Source of the DNA: Ostrinia nubilalis
Taxonomy: Eukaryota > Arthropoda > Insecta > Lepidoptera > Crambidae
Direction: 5' to 3'
Length of the DNA stretch: 64,000 nucleotides
Assembly: GCF_963855985.1 (NCBI RefSeq)
Contig: NC_087104.1
Span: 13,888,001-13,952,000 of the forward strand
A program made the position numbers and the translations under genes. The number at the start of each line of letters is the position of its first letter. Positions within the stretch are counted from its first letter, which is position 1. Positions 32,996-45,879 of this stretch are shown in pieces. The notes under the pieces are model-generated. The model worked only from the letters and a program-made list of their open reading frames with translations. It ran no database searches and had not been told where the DNA came from.

Positions 32996-33659
32996 CTTTT
33001 CCTAAACCTACTTTTCGATTAAGTATATTTTTTACGTTATGAATGTAGTACCTACTATTGAAACTTTTTATACAGGGTGTTTCTTGTAAGGTGTCAAGCC
33101 GAAGGCAGGTGATAGGTGAGGACTAGACCTATCGATTTCACCCCCATGTATGTTCTACGATTTTTCATAGTTTAGAAGTTATCGTTAATTTTGTGATTTT
33201 TTCAAATTGTATGACCCAGTAGGCTTTAAATTTTTTTATCTTTTTTTTGGGTCGACTTTTCTCAGATTTCTTTTTTTTGACAGATTCCCTATTAATTGCA
33301 GATTTTTGAAAAAAATAATCAACTTCCTATCTTTGATGCAAGATACAAAAATTTTGCTAGAAACATAAAAAATATGCTTTTAGCGGAACATTCTAAAATT
33401 TTCAACTTAAAAGTTTGAAAAAAAAAAAGAACTTCCATAGGTCCAAAATAATTTTAAAAACTGCGCAGTTTTCTGAACTTTCATAATAACACAAAAAAAC
33501 ATGTACTTAATAGGCCATTATTTTCTGTAATCGCTCCACTAAAGTGGTAAGTCGGAGATTCCGTTACATGTTTTTGACTTTCTTAGGACTAACTAATGAT
33601 TGCAATTCTCTAAGTTTACGTTACGTAGAACACATTTAAAGACAATAACTGAACAGAAC

Positions 33660-33807
33660 ATTTTTTTATCCACAACGAGGAATCTCTTGCCATTCATCTG
33701 ACCTGATGGAAACTGATGGATGATCAGCGAGCTTCACTCGGAATCCTAAACCACAGAGGAATTGGCTGTCCTAAATAGGTGGCCTTACCACTAGACCACA
33801 GTGGTGG
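33660..33807 (-). mobile_element. tRNA-derived SINE (family A), internally deleted
   Basis: T-run and ATCCACAACGAGGAATCTCT at the left, and the tRNA-like head end CTTACCACTAGACCACAG at the right, with the middle missing. It straddles the inner edge of the left foldback arm. A mirror fragment lies at 34206-34236. Confidence 0.75.
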
Positions 33808-33874
33808 TTGTTACTTTACGATTAAATTCGATATACCTACATATTAGAGTGTGAGAGAAAGGGAAAGAGTTTGT

Positions 33875-34010
<136 letters not shown>

Positions 34011-34825
34011 AAAAATGGGTGTAATGATTTAATTTAAAGTAAATGTTCATAATGTCCGCCGTTGACCTGAATGCACATTCGACAACGACGCAAAAAAATT
34101 CTTCGTAAAACCTTCTTCTTCATTTTAATTTGGTTTTGTGCTTCAGTCAGCTTTTCCGCAGTTCATCAATATTTTCATATTCCCTATTGTATACCAGATG
34201 AAGGGCAAGAGCTTCCTCGTTGTGGATAAAAAAATGTTCTGTTCAGTTATTGTCTCTAAATGTGTTCTACATAACGTAAACTTAAGGGATTGCAAACATT
34301 ACTTAGTCCTAAGAAAGTCAAAAACATGTAACGGAATCTCCGACTTACCACTTTAGTGGAGCGATTACAGAAAATAATGGCCTATTAAGTACATGTTTTT
34401 TTGTGTTATTATGAAAGTTCAGAAAACTGCGCAGTTTTTAAAATTATTTTGGACCTATGGAAGTTCTTTTTTTTTTCAAACTTTTAAGTTGAAAATTTTA
34501 GAATGTTCCGCTAAAAGCATATTTTTTATGTTTCTAGCAAAATTTTTGTATCTTGCATCACAGATAGGAAGTTGATTATTTTTTTCAAAAATCTGCAATT
34601 AATAGGGAATCTGTCAAAAAAAAGAAATCTGAGAAAAGTCGACCCAAAAAAAAGATAAAAAAATTTAAAGCCTACTGGGTCATACAATTTGAAAAAATCA
34701 CAAAATTAACGATAACTTCTAAACTATGAAAAATCGTAGAACATACATGGGGGTGAAATCGATAGGTCTAGTCCTCACCTATCACCTGCCTTCGGCTTGA
34801 CACCTTACAAGAAACACCCTGTATA

Positions 34826-35294
34826 TGTTACGGTCAAAGTGATAAATGTGAAAATTATGAATAATCGCCGGTTATTATGAATAATTACCGGATGATTTGG
34901 TAAATGTGATTAATATGAGGTCATTTATGTGTGTATAAAACTAAATAGGCGGCTTAGGGGTGGCCCAAGGGCGCACCTTAACCTATTTTTCACTTTAAAT
35001 CAAAACATTATGTTATAGGCATCATGGAAAAGTAATATTATGCAAGAAACATTCCAAACTCATTATGCCAAATTATATTAATATATGATATCAAAACGTT
35101 CAAAAGTTTGGCTGTACACGAGCACGTACACAAGATGTTGTTCTCTTTTATGAAATTTGTTAGTACTAAGCTTGAATTATTAAATAATCACTGTTAAATG
35201 TAATTAATTTATCACTTTTACCGCGACTGTCGGTAATTATTCATAATAACCGGTTATTATTAATAATTTTCAATTTATCACATTAACCGTAACA
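34826..35294. mobile_element. Inverted-repeat element flanked by TA, TGTTACGGT ends
   Basis: The left TGTTACGGTCAAAGTGATAA and right TTTATCACATTAACCGTAAC are inverted ends, and similarity continues inward through the GAATAAT/CCGGTTATTATGAATAAT blocks for about 70-80 bp. TA lies on both sides (34824-34825 and 35295-35296). It abuts the foldback element directly. Non-coding. Confidence 0.82.
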
Positions 35295-35296
35295 TA

Positions 35297-36205
35297 TAGA
35301 TCAGTTTAGTTTCTGACAATGATCCTACTTTTTGACCAATTCTGAATCAATCTAGAAAATAAAATTGTGTGCAAGCGGAAGGTCGTGGGCTCGAGTCCCG
35401 CCTTAGGCAGTTCGATTTTTTCAAGTTGTTTATTTAAAAGAAAATTATGTGCTTTGAAAGGTACATAAACGTATCACGCCACAGCGGATTAGTTTCTTAG
35501 GTTAGCTTATTAATCTGACACAAGAATAATTACTCCAGTTGCTACAATCCAAACAATAATTTATTACCTATTGTTGATTTTGCTCCTAAGTTTTTCTTAA
35601 CTCAGTTTTTTCTAAGTATCGTGTAAGATTCTCTTATTGCAAAATAATAGAAACTACACAATGCATATGTCACTCATGTCAAAATCGCATAGAGACTAAA
35701 TTCCCACCAATAATTCTGGAAAACAAATGCGTCTGCCTCAATTTTGCTACGTATCTAAAACACGAAAATGAAGCTTATTAATCACAACTTACACGTAGTG
35801 CACATCAACCCATACATTTTAGTTGCAATATCACCTCTATTACCTAGCACATAAGACCCCAGTGTAAAGCTTGACGTGCTTATCTGTACATAATATACAT
35901 ATAAAATGCAGTCTCGCCCGTCTGTCTGGGCGGTAATTGTTTAATTCGTCTGCGTTCGCCGAACCGGTTTGTACATTTACCCGCGGTTTAGTTAATAAAG
36001 ATGATATGTTTTTCTGACTTTCACAGTTTATTTCAAGGAATTAGAGCTAGAACGAGCTTTGTAATGTGTCATTATAGTTTTGTTACTGTAATGTAATTTT
36101 AATAGCAAATGATGTTTATAATACACATGAGCAGTGTTTTAACGTAAATAACATTATCAGAGTTAAAATATAAAATCATTTCTCACAGGAGAGTTAAGTT
36201 CGTTT
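35297..36205. other. Mostly unannotatable; B-box-like piece
   Basis: 35380-35410 (GGTCGTGGGCTCGAGTCCCG) resembles a tRNA T-arm/B-box but lacks the rest of a tRNA. It is probably a SINE scrap. Confidence 0.35.
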
Positions 36206-38321
36206 CCACAGTGTTTTATTTTGGCTTAGAAGCGGACATCCCTGTTTTATTAATTCAATCGTTAGATATTACTATTATTTATGTATAAAATTGATGAAGG
36301 AACTAGTAGTTGTATTTGTTTAGTTCCGAAGAAATATTCGATTTTGTGATTTTATAAAAAAAACAGTTTTAGAAGCATATTTTCTAAAAAAATTACATTA
36401 AGTCAGAATTTTGTAAATAAATTTACCTATCACTATAACGTCTACCTTTATGCAAAAATAAATGGTTATTGCTACAGTAATTTAGGAATTATTTAATAAT
36501 TTATGATTTTCAGAAAACATTTTTTTCTCCGTTGTCCTAGAAAATTGGCAGCTATATTTACTTTATATTGATGCATGGTATAATTATCTATAATACCTGA
36601 AAATATTACTTGCCTATCCCGTGGAAGTTCGAAGATATTTTAATTTCTATGAGTTTAGAATATTTATATGTAAATATGGTTGTCATCTGAATATTTTTTA
36701 GTTTTTTAAATGCCGTCCGTAACAATACGGTTTTAATGCCTTTGTTAGGTAACTATTGAAATTCATTGCTTTTACCATTATTAATTTGTCTGGTCGAGTT
36801 TGATAATTATAGAGTTGGCCCTGTGGCGGCTTATTGGAAATCCTATCGTTTTCGAAACATCGATATATATGTTGCAGTCAAAACTCATAATCGATCAAAA
36901 CCACTTTTGACTGCAAATTTCAGTTAATAGTGGTTTTGACCGATGGCCTTAGACAATATTACATTTGACAATTTTTTCTAGTCGTATCATCGAACTCCCA
37001 CGGGATAGGCAAGTAATATTTTCAGGTATTATAGATAATTATATCATGCATCAATATAAAGTAAATATAGCTGCCAATTTTCTAGTGTAACGGAGAAAAA
37101 AATGTTTTCTGAAAATCATAAATTATTAAATAATTCCTAAATTACTGCAGCAATAGGGGAAGCCCGGGCAGCACGAATACCTTAAGAAAAGTGGCAAAAA
37201 AACCACATAAATATGCAATCAACAACAGTCTATTAATTAATAATTTGTATCTTAGGTAATCATCTTTGGAATTGTAAAGAATACACTTAGAAACTTAAAC
37301 AAATTCTACAATAAAAATGTCACTAAAAAAAAGTTCCAATTATCCATTTTGCCCGACCCCCCTGGGCAAGACGGATATGTACAGTAATAACTGCTTTAAT
37401 AATTGCAATCATCACAATAATAACTGCCTATGCCTGAATTTAGGGTACAATCCTCGTATGCCCACTTCTTGCATTGATTGCACTCTATCCAATCCTCGGT
37501 AGGTGGTTCAGTGTATTCTTCTGAGCACACAACATAAATATTTTGTTTTTTCCATCTGATTTTTGTTTTTGGTCATTTTTCCTCTTGACAAGTCTTGTTT
37601 GGAAGTTCTTGTTTAAAGATGTGTGGTTTTGAAGGCCTGCTATTCAGTTATGGCTGTCTTTACCTATCCGTTTTGCCCATATCCGTCTTGCCCAAAGCAC
37701 CAATATTTAAAAGTTGTATACCCACCCGTTAAATTTCTACCGGTGAAAAAAAGCAACACACACAAATTAAACTTAATTTAACATGCAATCAACTAAACAG
37801 AGTCTTTAAGTCAACACTTAATACGTAATACAAGAAATCAACACACATACCTTGCCAAAAATCGTAAGAAAACAGCCAAAAACTTTTGATTTCGAATTGA
37901 CAAAAAGTTCACGCACGTATTGTTTTGGTGGAACTATCATGGCGTGGCTGTGTTGCTGTTTTACAGACCCGCAAACGTCCAGTAGCGCCATGTGTTGTAG
38001 GTTTTTAGTAAAATCGATTATTCTTCTTACCCACATTATGCTTCTTGCCCGGGCTTCCCCTAACCATTTATTTCTGCATAAAGGTAGACGTTATAGTGAT
38101 AGGTAAATTTATTTACAAAATTCTGCCTTAACGTAATTTTTTTAGAAAATATGCTTCTAAAAACTGTTTTTTTTTATAAAATCACAATATCGAATATTTC
38201 TTCGAAACTAAGCAAATACAACTACTAGTTCATTCATCAATTTTATACATAATAGTAATATCTAACGATTGAATTAATAAAACAGGGATGTCCGCTTCTA
38301 AGGGAAAATAAAAGACTGTGG
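36206..38321. repeat. Long inverted repeat, arms about 427 bp, one arm interrupted
   Basis: The left arm 36206-36632 pairs with 36990-37155 plus 38063-38321 once the 905-bp insertion at 37156-38060 is removed. Shared blocks include AGAAGCGGACATCCCTGTTT, ACTAGTAGTTGTATTTG and CTATCCCGTGG. The 357-bp centre holds a smaller hairpin at about 36892-36945 (TCAAAACCACT and AGTGGTTTTGA). No frame of note is present. Confidence 0.9.
37156..38060. mobile_element. 905-bp TA-inserted transposon, 15-bp terminal inverted repeats
   Basis: Ends GGGGAAGCCCGGGCA and TGCCCGGGCTTCCCC are perfect inverted repeats with TA on both sides (37154-37155 and 38061-38062). The undisturbed left arm of the surrounding repeat shows the empty site as CAATAACCATT in reverse, with a single TA. 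Internal CCATATCCGTCTTGCCCAAA and GGGCAAGACGGATATG are a second inverted pair. Two short frames (61 and 84 codons) have no recognisable domain. TA duplication suggests a Tc1/mariner-like or other TA-specific superfamily. Confidence 0.88.
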
Positions 38322-38533
38322 TTTCCCACGTAGGAAAATTAATATTGAATGCTTTACTTAAAATTAAATGAGATACAGTAAAATTGGTGGTCCTGCCTAC
38401 AAAAACACTATAATAGACTATTACAGACCACAAACAAGACGGAAGAAGAAAATTTTGATTCTGACTGAAATGAAAGTCTTTCATAACAACTGAGCGGACA
38501 AAAGTTGATGAATGGAAAATAAGTCCGGACCTT

Positions 38534-38719
38534 TGTGCTTACCATGAGTTTACGTTAGGTGTGCTCGCTAGCGAGTGCGTCAAAAAAGATTTAAGATCAT
38601 TTTAGTTCTTCAAATTAGCTGCTACTGCTAGGGACGCTTAAAATATGTCATACATTAATTGTCATTTTTTTACGCTGTCGCTAGCGAGCACACCTAACGT
38701 AAACTCATGGTAAGCACAC
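38534..38719. mobile_element. MITE with 47-bp inverted ends (TGTGCTTACCATGAGTTTAC)
   Basis: Ends run TGTGCTTACCATGAGTTTAC, GTTAGGTGTGCTCGCTAGCG, AGTGCGTC inward, and are repeated in reverse at 38672-38719. Non-coding. Confidence 0.82.
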
Positions 38720-38756
38720 AGAGCGGACAAAAGAGCGGAAAAAGAAGTCCGGATAT

Positions 38757-38870
38757 TTGTGCTTACTATGAGTTTACGTTAGGTGTGATCGCTAGCGAGT
38801 GCGTCCAAATACCATTTTTTTGCGCAATCGCTATCGAACACACCTAAAAACTCACGGTAAGTAAGCACAC
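38757..38870. mobile_element. Second, shorter copy of the adjacent MITE
   Basis: TTGTGCTTACTATGAGTTTA at the left and CACGGTAAGTAAGCACAC at the right, with a shorter centre. The flank GAGCGGACAAAAG...GTCCGGA is also repeated (38492 and 38721), so flank plus MITE were duplicated together. Confidence 0.75.
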
Positions 38871-40954
38871 TTAAGCTAAAATTATCTTAACTTTGGCTTG
38901 TGAAGTCCAGAATTTGATATCGTAATTATGTATGTCCACAGCTCTTTAAGGGCAGAGCATCCCAGGATCGCTGCCGGAATCGCTAAAGTGCGTCGACTGC
39001 TAACGTTTTGGCAAAGTTTCAACCGTCACACGCATCGTTTTGCTGGAGCGTGCACAGGACTGGAGCACAGTGCAGGATATAATGTGTTTAAATACTTAAT
39101 TTAGACAACATGATGTCCCGATTTCCGAAGTAATTACTATAGGATAATAAGCTGTATCGGGAAGTGTAATAAGTGCTCTGAAAAGAGCCTACTTAGAAAA
39201 GATTCTAGATAAAGAATTCTAATTTGGATTCAGGGAAATACCGTTGCTGTATGAAAAAACCAGAAAGGTATTCTCTATGTACATCAGTTAATTGGCATCA
39301 GTAAATACTCAATGATACATAAATACCTTATTTATTTATTAAGATTGAATTGTTACTGTTGATATTTGATGAATTAAAGACGGATTTTGAGAATAAAAAT
39401 ATACTTTTATTTTACTACGCCATGACAGGACGCTTACATATTAGATTAGAGAAAGAGCGCGAAAGCAAAAATGTCCACAGACAATGAAATTAAGAAAAAC
39501 AAAGTTTGGCAACCTATGCCAATAGATGGCGCTATGCGTCCATTATATCAATTAAGCATTAGAAATTTATCCTAAAATACAACAGTTACATCTTTAAAGA
39601 ATTAAAAAATAATACATTTATACTGATTTATATAGACCGCTCCAGATATCAGAGCGACCTCGTGGGTAATACATATACCTATTTACTTAACTTTTTACTG
39701 ACATTTCTTGTTTTGCCCATAAGGGCATTGGTAATAATTTGTATTACCAATGTATTATTTTGTCAATGCTACGTAGAGTTGATCTTGTAATTAGAAAACA
39801 CATTCTCGCATTTGGATTTTGGACTCTATTCCGTGACACTATTAAACCCTGTATTAAATACGCGTTATTTTTGAGTTTATAGCATATCTTCCAAAGTACA
39901 ACCACCCTGGAGCGCGTTCCAACGGAATTCCTACAACGCCTCGTATTAATCTCTCTCACATTTCGCCGGAGCGTTTATGCCCAGCGCCCGTGTTATAGTT
40001 TCAATTGTTCCATTTTAATTAATAAGTTAGTATTCCTTCTTTTATAATGTAATTCGTAGGATTTTACAATTAAATTAACCCTTTGGACGTCGCATTGCAG
40101 GGCGGTGATAGTAATGGGGCGAACTCTATTCTGACTCTAATCTGATCTGACTATACTAACTCTAATCTGACTATCACTCTAGTATGCACTAAAGGACTAA
40201 TAGCTAACTTTTCAGTCAGATTCCAGCAGCCATTTTAAGTTGTGGTCTTAAGTTATGCCATGCGTTGTCCTTTCAGATATGCAAACGCTTCTGAAGGTCT
40301 TTAGAAGCCTAAAAATTGGGCAACTTTTCAGTCTAGTCAGATTCTGAGTTAAGCTATGTCGCGGCGTTGTCTGTCTAGATCTGCAGACGCTTTAAAAAGG
40401 CCCAGAATATCTTAAAAATAGGATTTTGACCTCAGTCACTACCAACCCATAAGAGATACATCATGACAGGCAGCAGCCTATCATTACTGCTTGACTCTAC
40501 CTATAATGTGGGATAACTCAGTCGATGAACAATATTTTATCCCATAAAAATGCATTAAGTAGTTTGTACTATCCGTTCGCGATAAGTTTGCCGCTGGCGA
40601 TATGTCGTCACTCGAATGGAAGCGCCTATAACTATAGCAAACTATATTGAAAATATTTTTCATTTATTAATATTGATAAAAAATGTGTATTTGCGTAAAA
40701 TAAGACACATTAATTGCGTTTAATCACTAATTAATTGCGTTAAATCGCGGTTGGGAGAGGGGGCGCATTCCACGAACCGGCAAACTTAGAGCGAACAGGT
40801 AGTAGAAAACATTTTCTATTTTGTTTTTCTTGAGACGCTTTAAATATTAATAAAACTTTCACACTTCTAAAAAAAAGGATTATTTTCTCACAAGATAATA
40901 GTAACAAAACAAGGCTCTAAAGAATGATCAAGTTGAATGTCTATTATCTAGTGC
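38871..40954. other. No recognised feature
   Basis: About 2.1 kb. A low-order CTGACT/CTAATCTGA repetition occurs at about 40130-40180. Frames up to 71 codons show no domain. Confidence 0.45.
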
Positions 40955-41045
40955 CCATAGTACAAGCTTTGCTTATTTTGGGACTAGAAGCGTAGTGTAA
41001 AATGTCCAAGGATATTTTTATTGATTATTATTTATTATTATCTAT
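40955..41045 (+). repeat. Retroelement tail fragment shared with 22935
   Basis: ATAGTACAAGCTTTGCTTAT, TTTGGGACTAGAAGCGTAGT, then a TTATT-rich tail. Confidence 0.5.
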
Positions 41046-41299
41046 GTGTTGGCTGAATTTCAGTACCTATTTAGTTCAATCAAAGGCTGTATCTATTCTT
41101 TGTTATACCATAATAATATGTACTTGATTATTGTTCCACAAAGGCCTACATCTGAAAATAGCCATCGATAGCAAACAGGAAGCTGAGCAGACACAACGAG
41201 TGCGAAAGGGTTTAGCTTATTAACGAGGTACAGTCAAAGCCAAAATCAAATATCGTTATTTGCATGGACTACAAATAAAGTTTCTAACATAGCCCGATG
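41046..41299. other. No recognised feature
   Basis: Short unannotated stretch. Confidence 0.5.
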
Positions 41300-41482
41300 G
41301 ATTTGCAAGCTGAAGTGGCATTTAGAACGCAGTACGTCCACCCACAAGGTGGACCGACGACCTATATAGGCAGCAGGAAGGCGCTGGATGCAGTGCAGGC
41401 ACTCCAGCCGGTTGTAATGGAAATCATTGGGCCTCCCTCACTGTTCAGCAGTGGACATCCTATGGCTAAAATTATTATGATG
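41300..41482 (+). repeat. RTE-like LINE 3' end fragment
   Basis: ACGTCCACCCACAAGGTGGA, GCAGGAAGGCGCTGGATG, CAGCAGTGGACATCCTATGG, then an ATTATGATGA tail. Confidence 0.75.
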
Positions 41483-41711
41483 ATCCTACTAATATCCTAC
41501 TTCCTACTAATCCTACTAATATTATAAATGCGAAAGTTTTGATGTCTGGATGTCTGGATGTTTGTTACTCTTTCACGCAAAAACTACTGAACGGATTTTG
41601 TTGAAACTTTACAGTATTATTGTTTGTAACCCAGATTAACATATAGGCTATAATTTATGCCGATCTGTGACACTAAATTTCACACAGGTGAAGCCGCGGG
41701 CAAAAGCTAGT
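41483..41711 (+). mobile_element. Helitron-like element
   Basis: TCCTACTAAT start and GAAGCCGCGGGCAAAAGCTA then GT end, same subfamily as 2880. It sits directly after the LINE tail and has two extra TCCTACT repeats at its 5' edge. Confidence 0.68.
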
Positions 41712-42057
41712 AACTACATATATGACACATTATTTAGCTCGTGCTGTTGACTGTATAAAGAGCGGGGTAGCGACCGCTTCAGGGCTAACTGAAATTAATA
41801 ACACTTGCTTGTATACTGGATTTTGTTAGTGTCGGACATTAGTGAGCCTGGGGTTCGATTCTCAGAGAGGACACAAGGTATTAATTAGTAATTGTGGACT
41901 CCGTTAAAAGAGAGTTCGACTTCATAGGCCTAGGGTTCAATTCTCAGGGAGATCACAAAGTGATTTGCTTTGTATGTTACTCTAAATCCTAACTGTAACT
42001 AACTCTAATTTCCACTTGTCTTTTATACGACTTTTTATGAGTCAAAGGCACCATCTT
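41712..42057. other. Unannotated with two B-box-like motifs
   Basis: GGGGTTCGATTCTCAGAGAG at about 41853 and GGGTTCAATTCTCAGGGAGA at about 41933 look like duplicated tRNA-derived SINE scraps. Confidence 0.35.
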
Positions 42058-42154
42058 ACTTTAACAGTATCTTTAACGATAACCGGTGTTTTTTGTATAG
42101 AGTTTGACAGATTTTGACGTTTGTCAAAATTAAAGTAAGATGGTGCAACTTAGC
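42058..42154. mobile_element. MITE, GGCTGAGTTGCACCACC family
   Basis: GCACCATCTTACTTTAAC left, ACGATAACCGGTGTTTTTTG core, AAAGTAAGATGGTGCAACTT right. Well preserved inverted ends. Confidence 0.75.
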
Positions 42155-42644
42155 AATAGAGTTTTATAAACATACCGACTAGTAAAAAAATAAATTTTAA
42201 TTTGTTGTTTGCCCGATTGAGTTTTATTCTTTTCTCGTAAAGACTGAAGACATACCTATAAATAAGCGTCAAGGGTAATTACAATACAAGCTTTTTTTGT
42301 TGGGATGTCATAAGGTTTCAGAAAGAATGTAAGCAGTATAATAATTATAGCATACCCGTAGAAAATACTATAGACACAAACCACTAATTAGTATTATTTA
42401 CACAGACATTCCAACGCTCGCAAAACCAAATATATCCCGAATGTAAAGTCCGCCATGTTTACAAAATAAATTGAATTGCAAGATTTCAGCCAATGCACGT
42501 CAAAAGAGACGTAAATACAAGCTCAACCTTGGGAACCTGGCAGTTTGTATTATTGTCCAGGATTTCCAGAACTGCCAGAACATTCCCTTTTGATGTTCAA
42601 GTGGTATTATAGGGCAGTCACACCGACAGATAATTTCGGTGTTC
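42155..42644. other. No recognised feature
   Basis: Nothing supported. Confidence 0.5.
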
Positions 42645-43023
42645 ATCCTACTTATTAATATTATAAAGGCGAAAGTTTGGATGTCATGATGTTTGGATGT
42701 CTAGATGTCTGGATGTCTGGATGTTTGATACTCTTTCACGTTAAAACTACTGAACTGATTTTGTTGAAACTTTACAGTATTATGGTTTATAATCCAGATT
42801 AACATATAGGCTATAATTTATGACGATATGTGAGAAATAAATTTCAATAAAAGCGCCATCTATCGTCATTGGTTAAAATCACATTACAGCGCTGGAAAAA
42901 GTACTGTTTTTGACGTTCGTAAATAATCATGCAGTCCCAAGCCGTGAAACGCCATCTATCAACATGATATCTAACGGGGGTAAAACGAGGTCCACGGGTA
43001 CGAAGTCGCGGGCGGCTGCTAGT
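42645..43023 (+). mobile_element. Chimeric Helitron-like element
   Basis: The 5' half is the 2880 subfamily with a local GGATGTCT tandem repeat. The 3' end (GGTACGAAGTCGCGGGCG...CTAGT) is the 4869 subfamily, with unrelated sequence between. This suggests recombination or end-swapping between Helitron subfamilies. Confidence 0.55.
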
Positions 43024-43045
43024 TATACATAAGAGATCACAACAT

Positions 43046-43259
43046 CTACCTATGCTAATATTATAAAGCTGAAGAGTTTGTTTGTTTGCTTGAACGCGTT
43101 AATTTCAGGAACTGGATAGCTCATTTATCGAGGAAGGCTTTAGGCTACATAACGTCACCCTACAGCCAATACGGGCAGAGCAGTAAAGAAAAATGTTGCA
43201 AAAACGGGAAATACTATTCAAACTATTTTCACGCGTACGAAGTCGCGGGCACAGCTAGT
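43046..43259 (+). mobile_element. Helitron-like element
   Basis: TACCTATGCTAATATTATAA start, CGCGTACGAAGTCGCGGGCA then CAGCTAGT end. Different interior. Confidence 0.55.
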
Positions 43260-43279
43260 GATGATAGGTATGATGATTT

Positions 43280-43440
43280 ATACAAGATGGGATGTTCACC
43301 CACTTGGTGAACAGATGACCTTTTAGTTTTCAGAAAGACGCTAGACGCATGCCGCTTCAATTGGCCAATCTGGTAATCATTGAGGGAGGTCTATGTTCAG
43401 CTGTCGATGTACTGTAGCTGATGATGATGATGATGATGAC
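43280..43440 (+). repeat. RTE-like LINE 3' end fragment
   Basis: Decayed copy ending GAGGGAGGTCTATGTTCAGC and a (GATGAT)n tail at about 43421-43439. Confidence 0.7.
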
Positions 43441-44269
43441 ATAGAGATGCGGAAGTAGTTCTGTCTGTCGATCACAATTATATAATTTCTATTAGTACAT
43501 GACAGACACCAAAGGTAATTTATAATTATGTCCATAAATAAAGACAAAATTGTCTAATACAACTTACCTATGATTGGTAAAACCGATGACTCACTATTTT
43601 AATGAATCAAACAAATAAACTATATGCGGTTTAGGTATTCCAGTTATCTCACAAATATTAATTAACCTTACAAAGAAACATGAAACTATAAATTACAAAA
43701 GTAATGAGCGAATGCAAATTAGAATGCGTCATTGCAATTAATGCTGAAAGCATATTTAGCTTCGTTTAATGAGTACGGCGACACATTAATAAAAAACCTT
43801 ATTTCAACAAAGAATTTCAAATAAATTAAATGTTGAGTTTATGTCTGAAATTTTAATGAGAAATTGTTTTATTAATGAACTCTCCAATTTGGTGAACTTC
43901 ACTTATTAAAAATGTTTCCATAGAATTTGCTAATACGATACCTTGTGAAAATAAGTTACTTATATTATAAGAGCTTAGGTATATTGGTAATTATCTCTAT
44001 GACTACGATATATGTATTTTACTTATGATATCTTCTTACTGTATGTTTATTGTTTAGTCATAGTTAGGCCAATCTGTACAATACAGGTTGTAAAATGGTG
44101 TGGTAGATGGAACAATTCAGTATCAAATATTTTTCACAAATAAATCTTAATCATTTAGATTTATTGTAGAGCAGATGAAAACATGTAACAATGCTTAGCA
44201 CTATAATTCCTGCCTCAAAGATATTTAGGTAAGTCATTATTTTACAAATTGTGTATGTGTAGGTGAAAT
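43441..44269. other. No recognised feature
   Basis: AT-rich, nothing supported. Confidence 0.5.
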
Positions 44270-44336
44270 AGTTCGTTTGTTTCAGCCGAAAGACGTCCAC
44301 TGCTGGACAAAGGCCTCCCCCAAGGATTTCCACTAA
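44270..44336 (-). repeat. RTE-like LINE 3' end, short fragment
   Basis: GTTCGTTTGTTTCAGCCGAA, GACGTCCACTGCTGGACAAA, GGCCTCCCCCAAGGATTTCC. Confidence 0.7.
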
Positions 44337-45879
44337 GACGAGGTGAAATAGTACCAGCTTCTTTTCAGCAAGCTATATTTTTTTATAAGTGCTATAGGAA
44401 TGCATTGCAGTTGGAGCTAGTGGAGTACTCCAATTGCAAGGCAGTGATTGAGGTTATGACTGTGTGATTGTTTAAGTTTTGTTAAAGTCTTTCAGACTGT
44501 TAAGTATGTATTTGGCACGTGTAAGTGAATTTGAATTTGTGCCGCTAAAGAAATCCATCTTCGTCATCCAAACACAATGACATTAACCTTCGCAATTAAA
44601 TGAAAACAAAGCGATCCTTTAAAGAACCCGGAAAGCCCGTTAGCCAACTGCGCCAACACATGACAAAGATACATAGAAATGCTTTTCTACCGCCTATAAA
44701 ATTTGCATATTACATGCTCATACACGACGTTTCCGGATTTTTCCATACACGCCGGAATTCCAGACTCATTTAAGTGGCAATGGATAGGCATTGCCAATGC
44801 CTATCTAATAATAAAAACGTAGGAATAGTATGTTTGTGTTCAAAAATAGAACGGTAAAATTAGCCGCGTGAACTCTTGATAAGAATAAATGAAGGTGAGA
44901 TTTTTGGAATGTTTTAAAGGTTGTTTGGAACGGCTATAATTAATTGAAACTGTGATTCCAGATTCACTTCTGATTTATTTCACTCTAATTTGAGTTTTTT
45001 AATTTCAAGATTGCTACTTCTTTGGGGTCATTACAATTATTATGGATCAGTGTTTAAGTCAATATTTTCAGCATTTTTTAAATTATAATTTTTTTTTTCT
45101 AGAGTTGTTTAGTTCTTAGTCCACACAAATTGTTGTGTGACAAAATTTTGTTTATGTATTAAACTTCGTTACATCCGTGTACTATTTTTAAGAGCTCTCG
45201 TTTTCATGTACCCCTATATTATTACAATTTATCAATATCTTATTTTGATTACACTAACAAAGTTGTAAAATCAAATCAAATAAAATAAATTTCAAGAAAA
45301 TAAAAGAAAAAAAGTTCATGAAAGTACAATGTGACTAATTGAAAATGCAAATGAACAATGTTGCAATTTTACTGCGCATTTAACAAAATCTTAAAATCCA
45401 AAACAATAATTTATTTCCTTACCAAACAATGAGCAATAATAGTAGCCGACGCCGGGGTATACGCTTGTATCTCATTGTATTTGTTGTCTGAGGTAAAATA
45501 TGCACATAATAATCGCATGTGATAAAGGGTTAAGAGAGGATGTAGCAGTAGGTCCATTATTCTTTATTCGTTTTTTCAATTTTCCTCGATGTGGCGAGTT
45601 TTGACGAAATTAAGGTGTGAATCGGGAATGTTGGTAGGGAATTGCTCTTCTTGGCTGTGCGATTACAAAGATCTGTTCATGTTCAGGTGGGGATTCTCAG
45701 ATGGTTCAAACTTGGAGTGCAGATGTGGCTGTGTTCCCTAGTCGATGAAGAACATGATGTCATGCCCTGCGTGCCTGAAACAACTTCACGCAGGAAGATT
45801 TAATGAATGCTCCTGACAACGCCACTCTTGTAGCAGAGTTTTGGGTTGACAGGTTGACAGTGTGTAGGTTTGTTGTCGA
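44337..45879. other. No recognised feature
   Basis: About 1.5 kb up to the BEL/Pao insertion site. Nothing supported. Confidence 0.45.

Noticed and set aside
35380..35410. tRNA T-arm-like sequence
   Set aside because: Only a B-box-like stretch; no acceptor, D-arm or anticodon arm could be folded around it.
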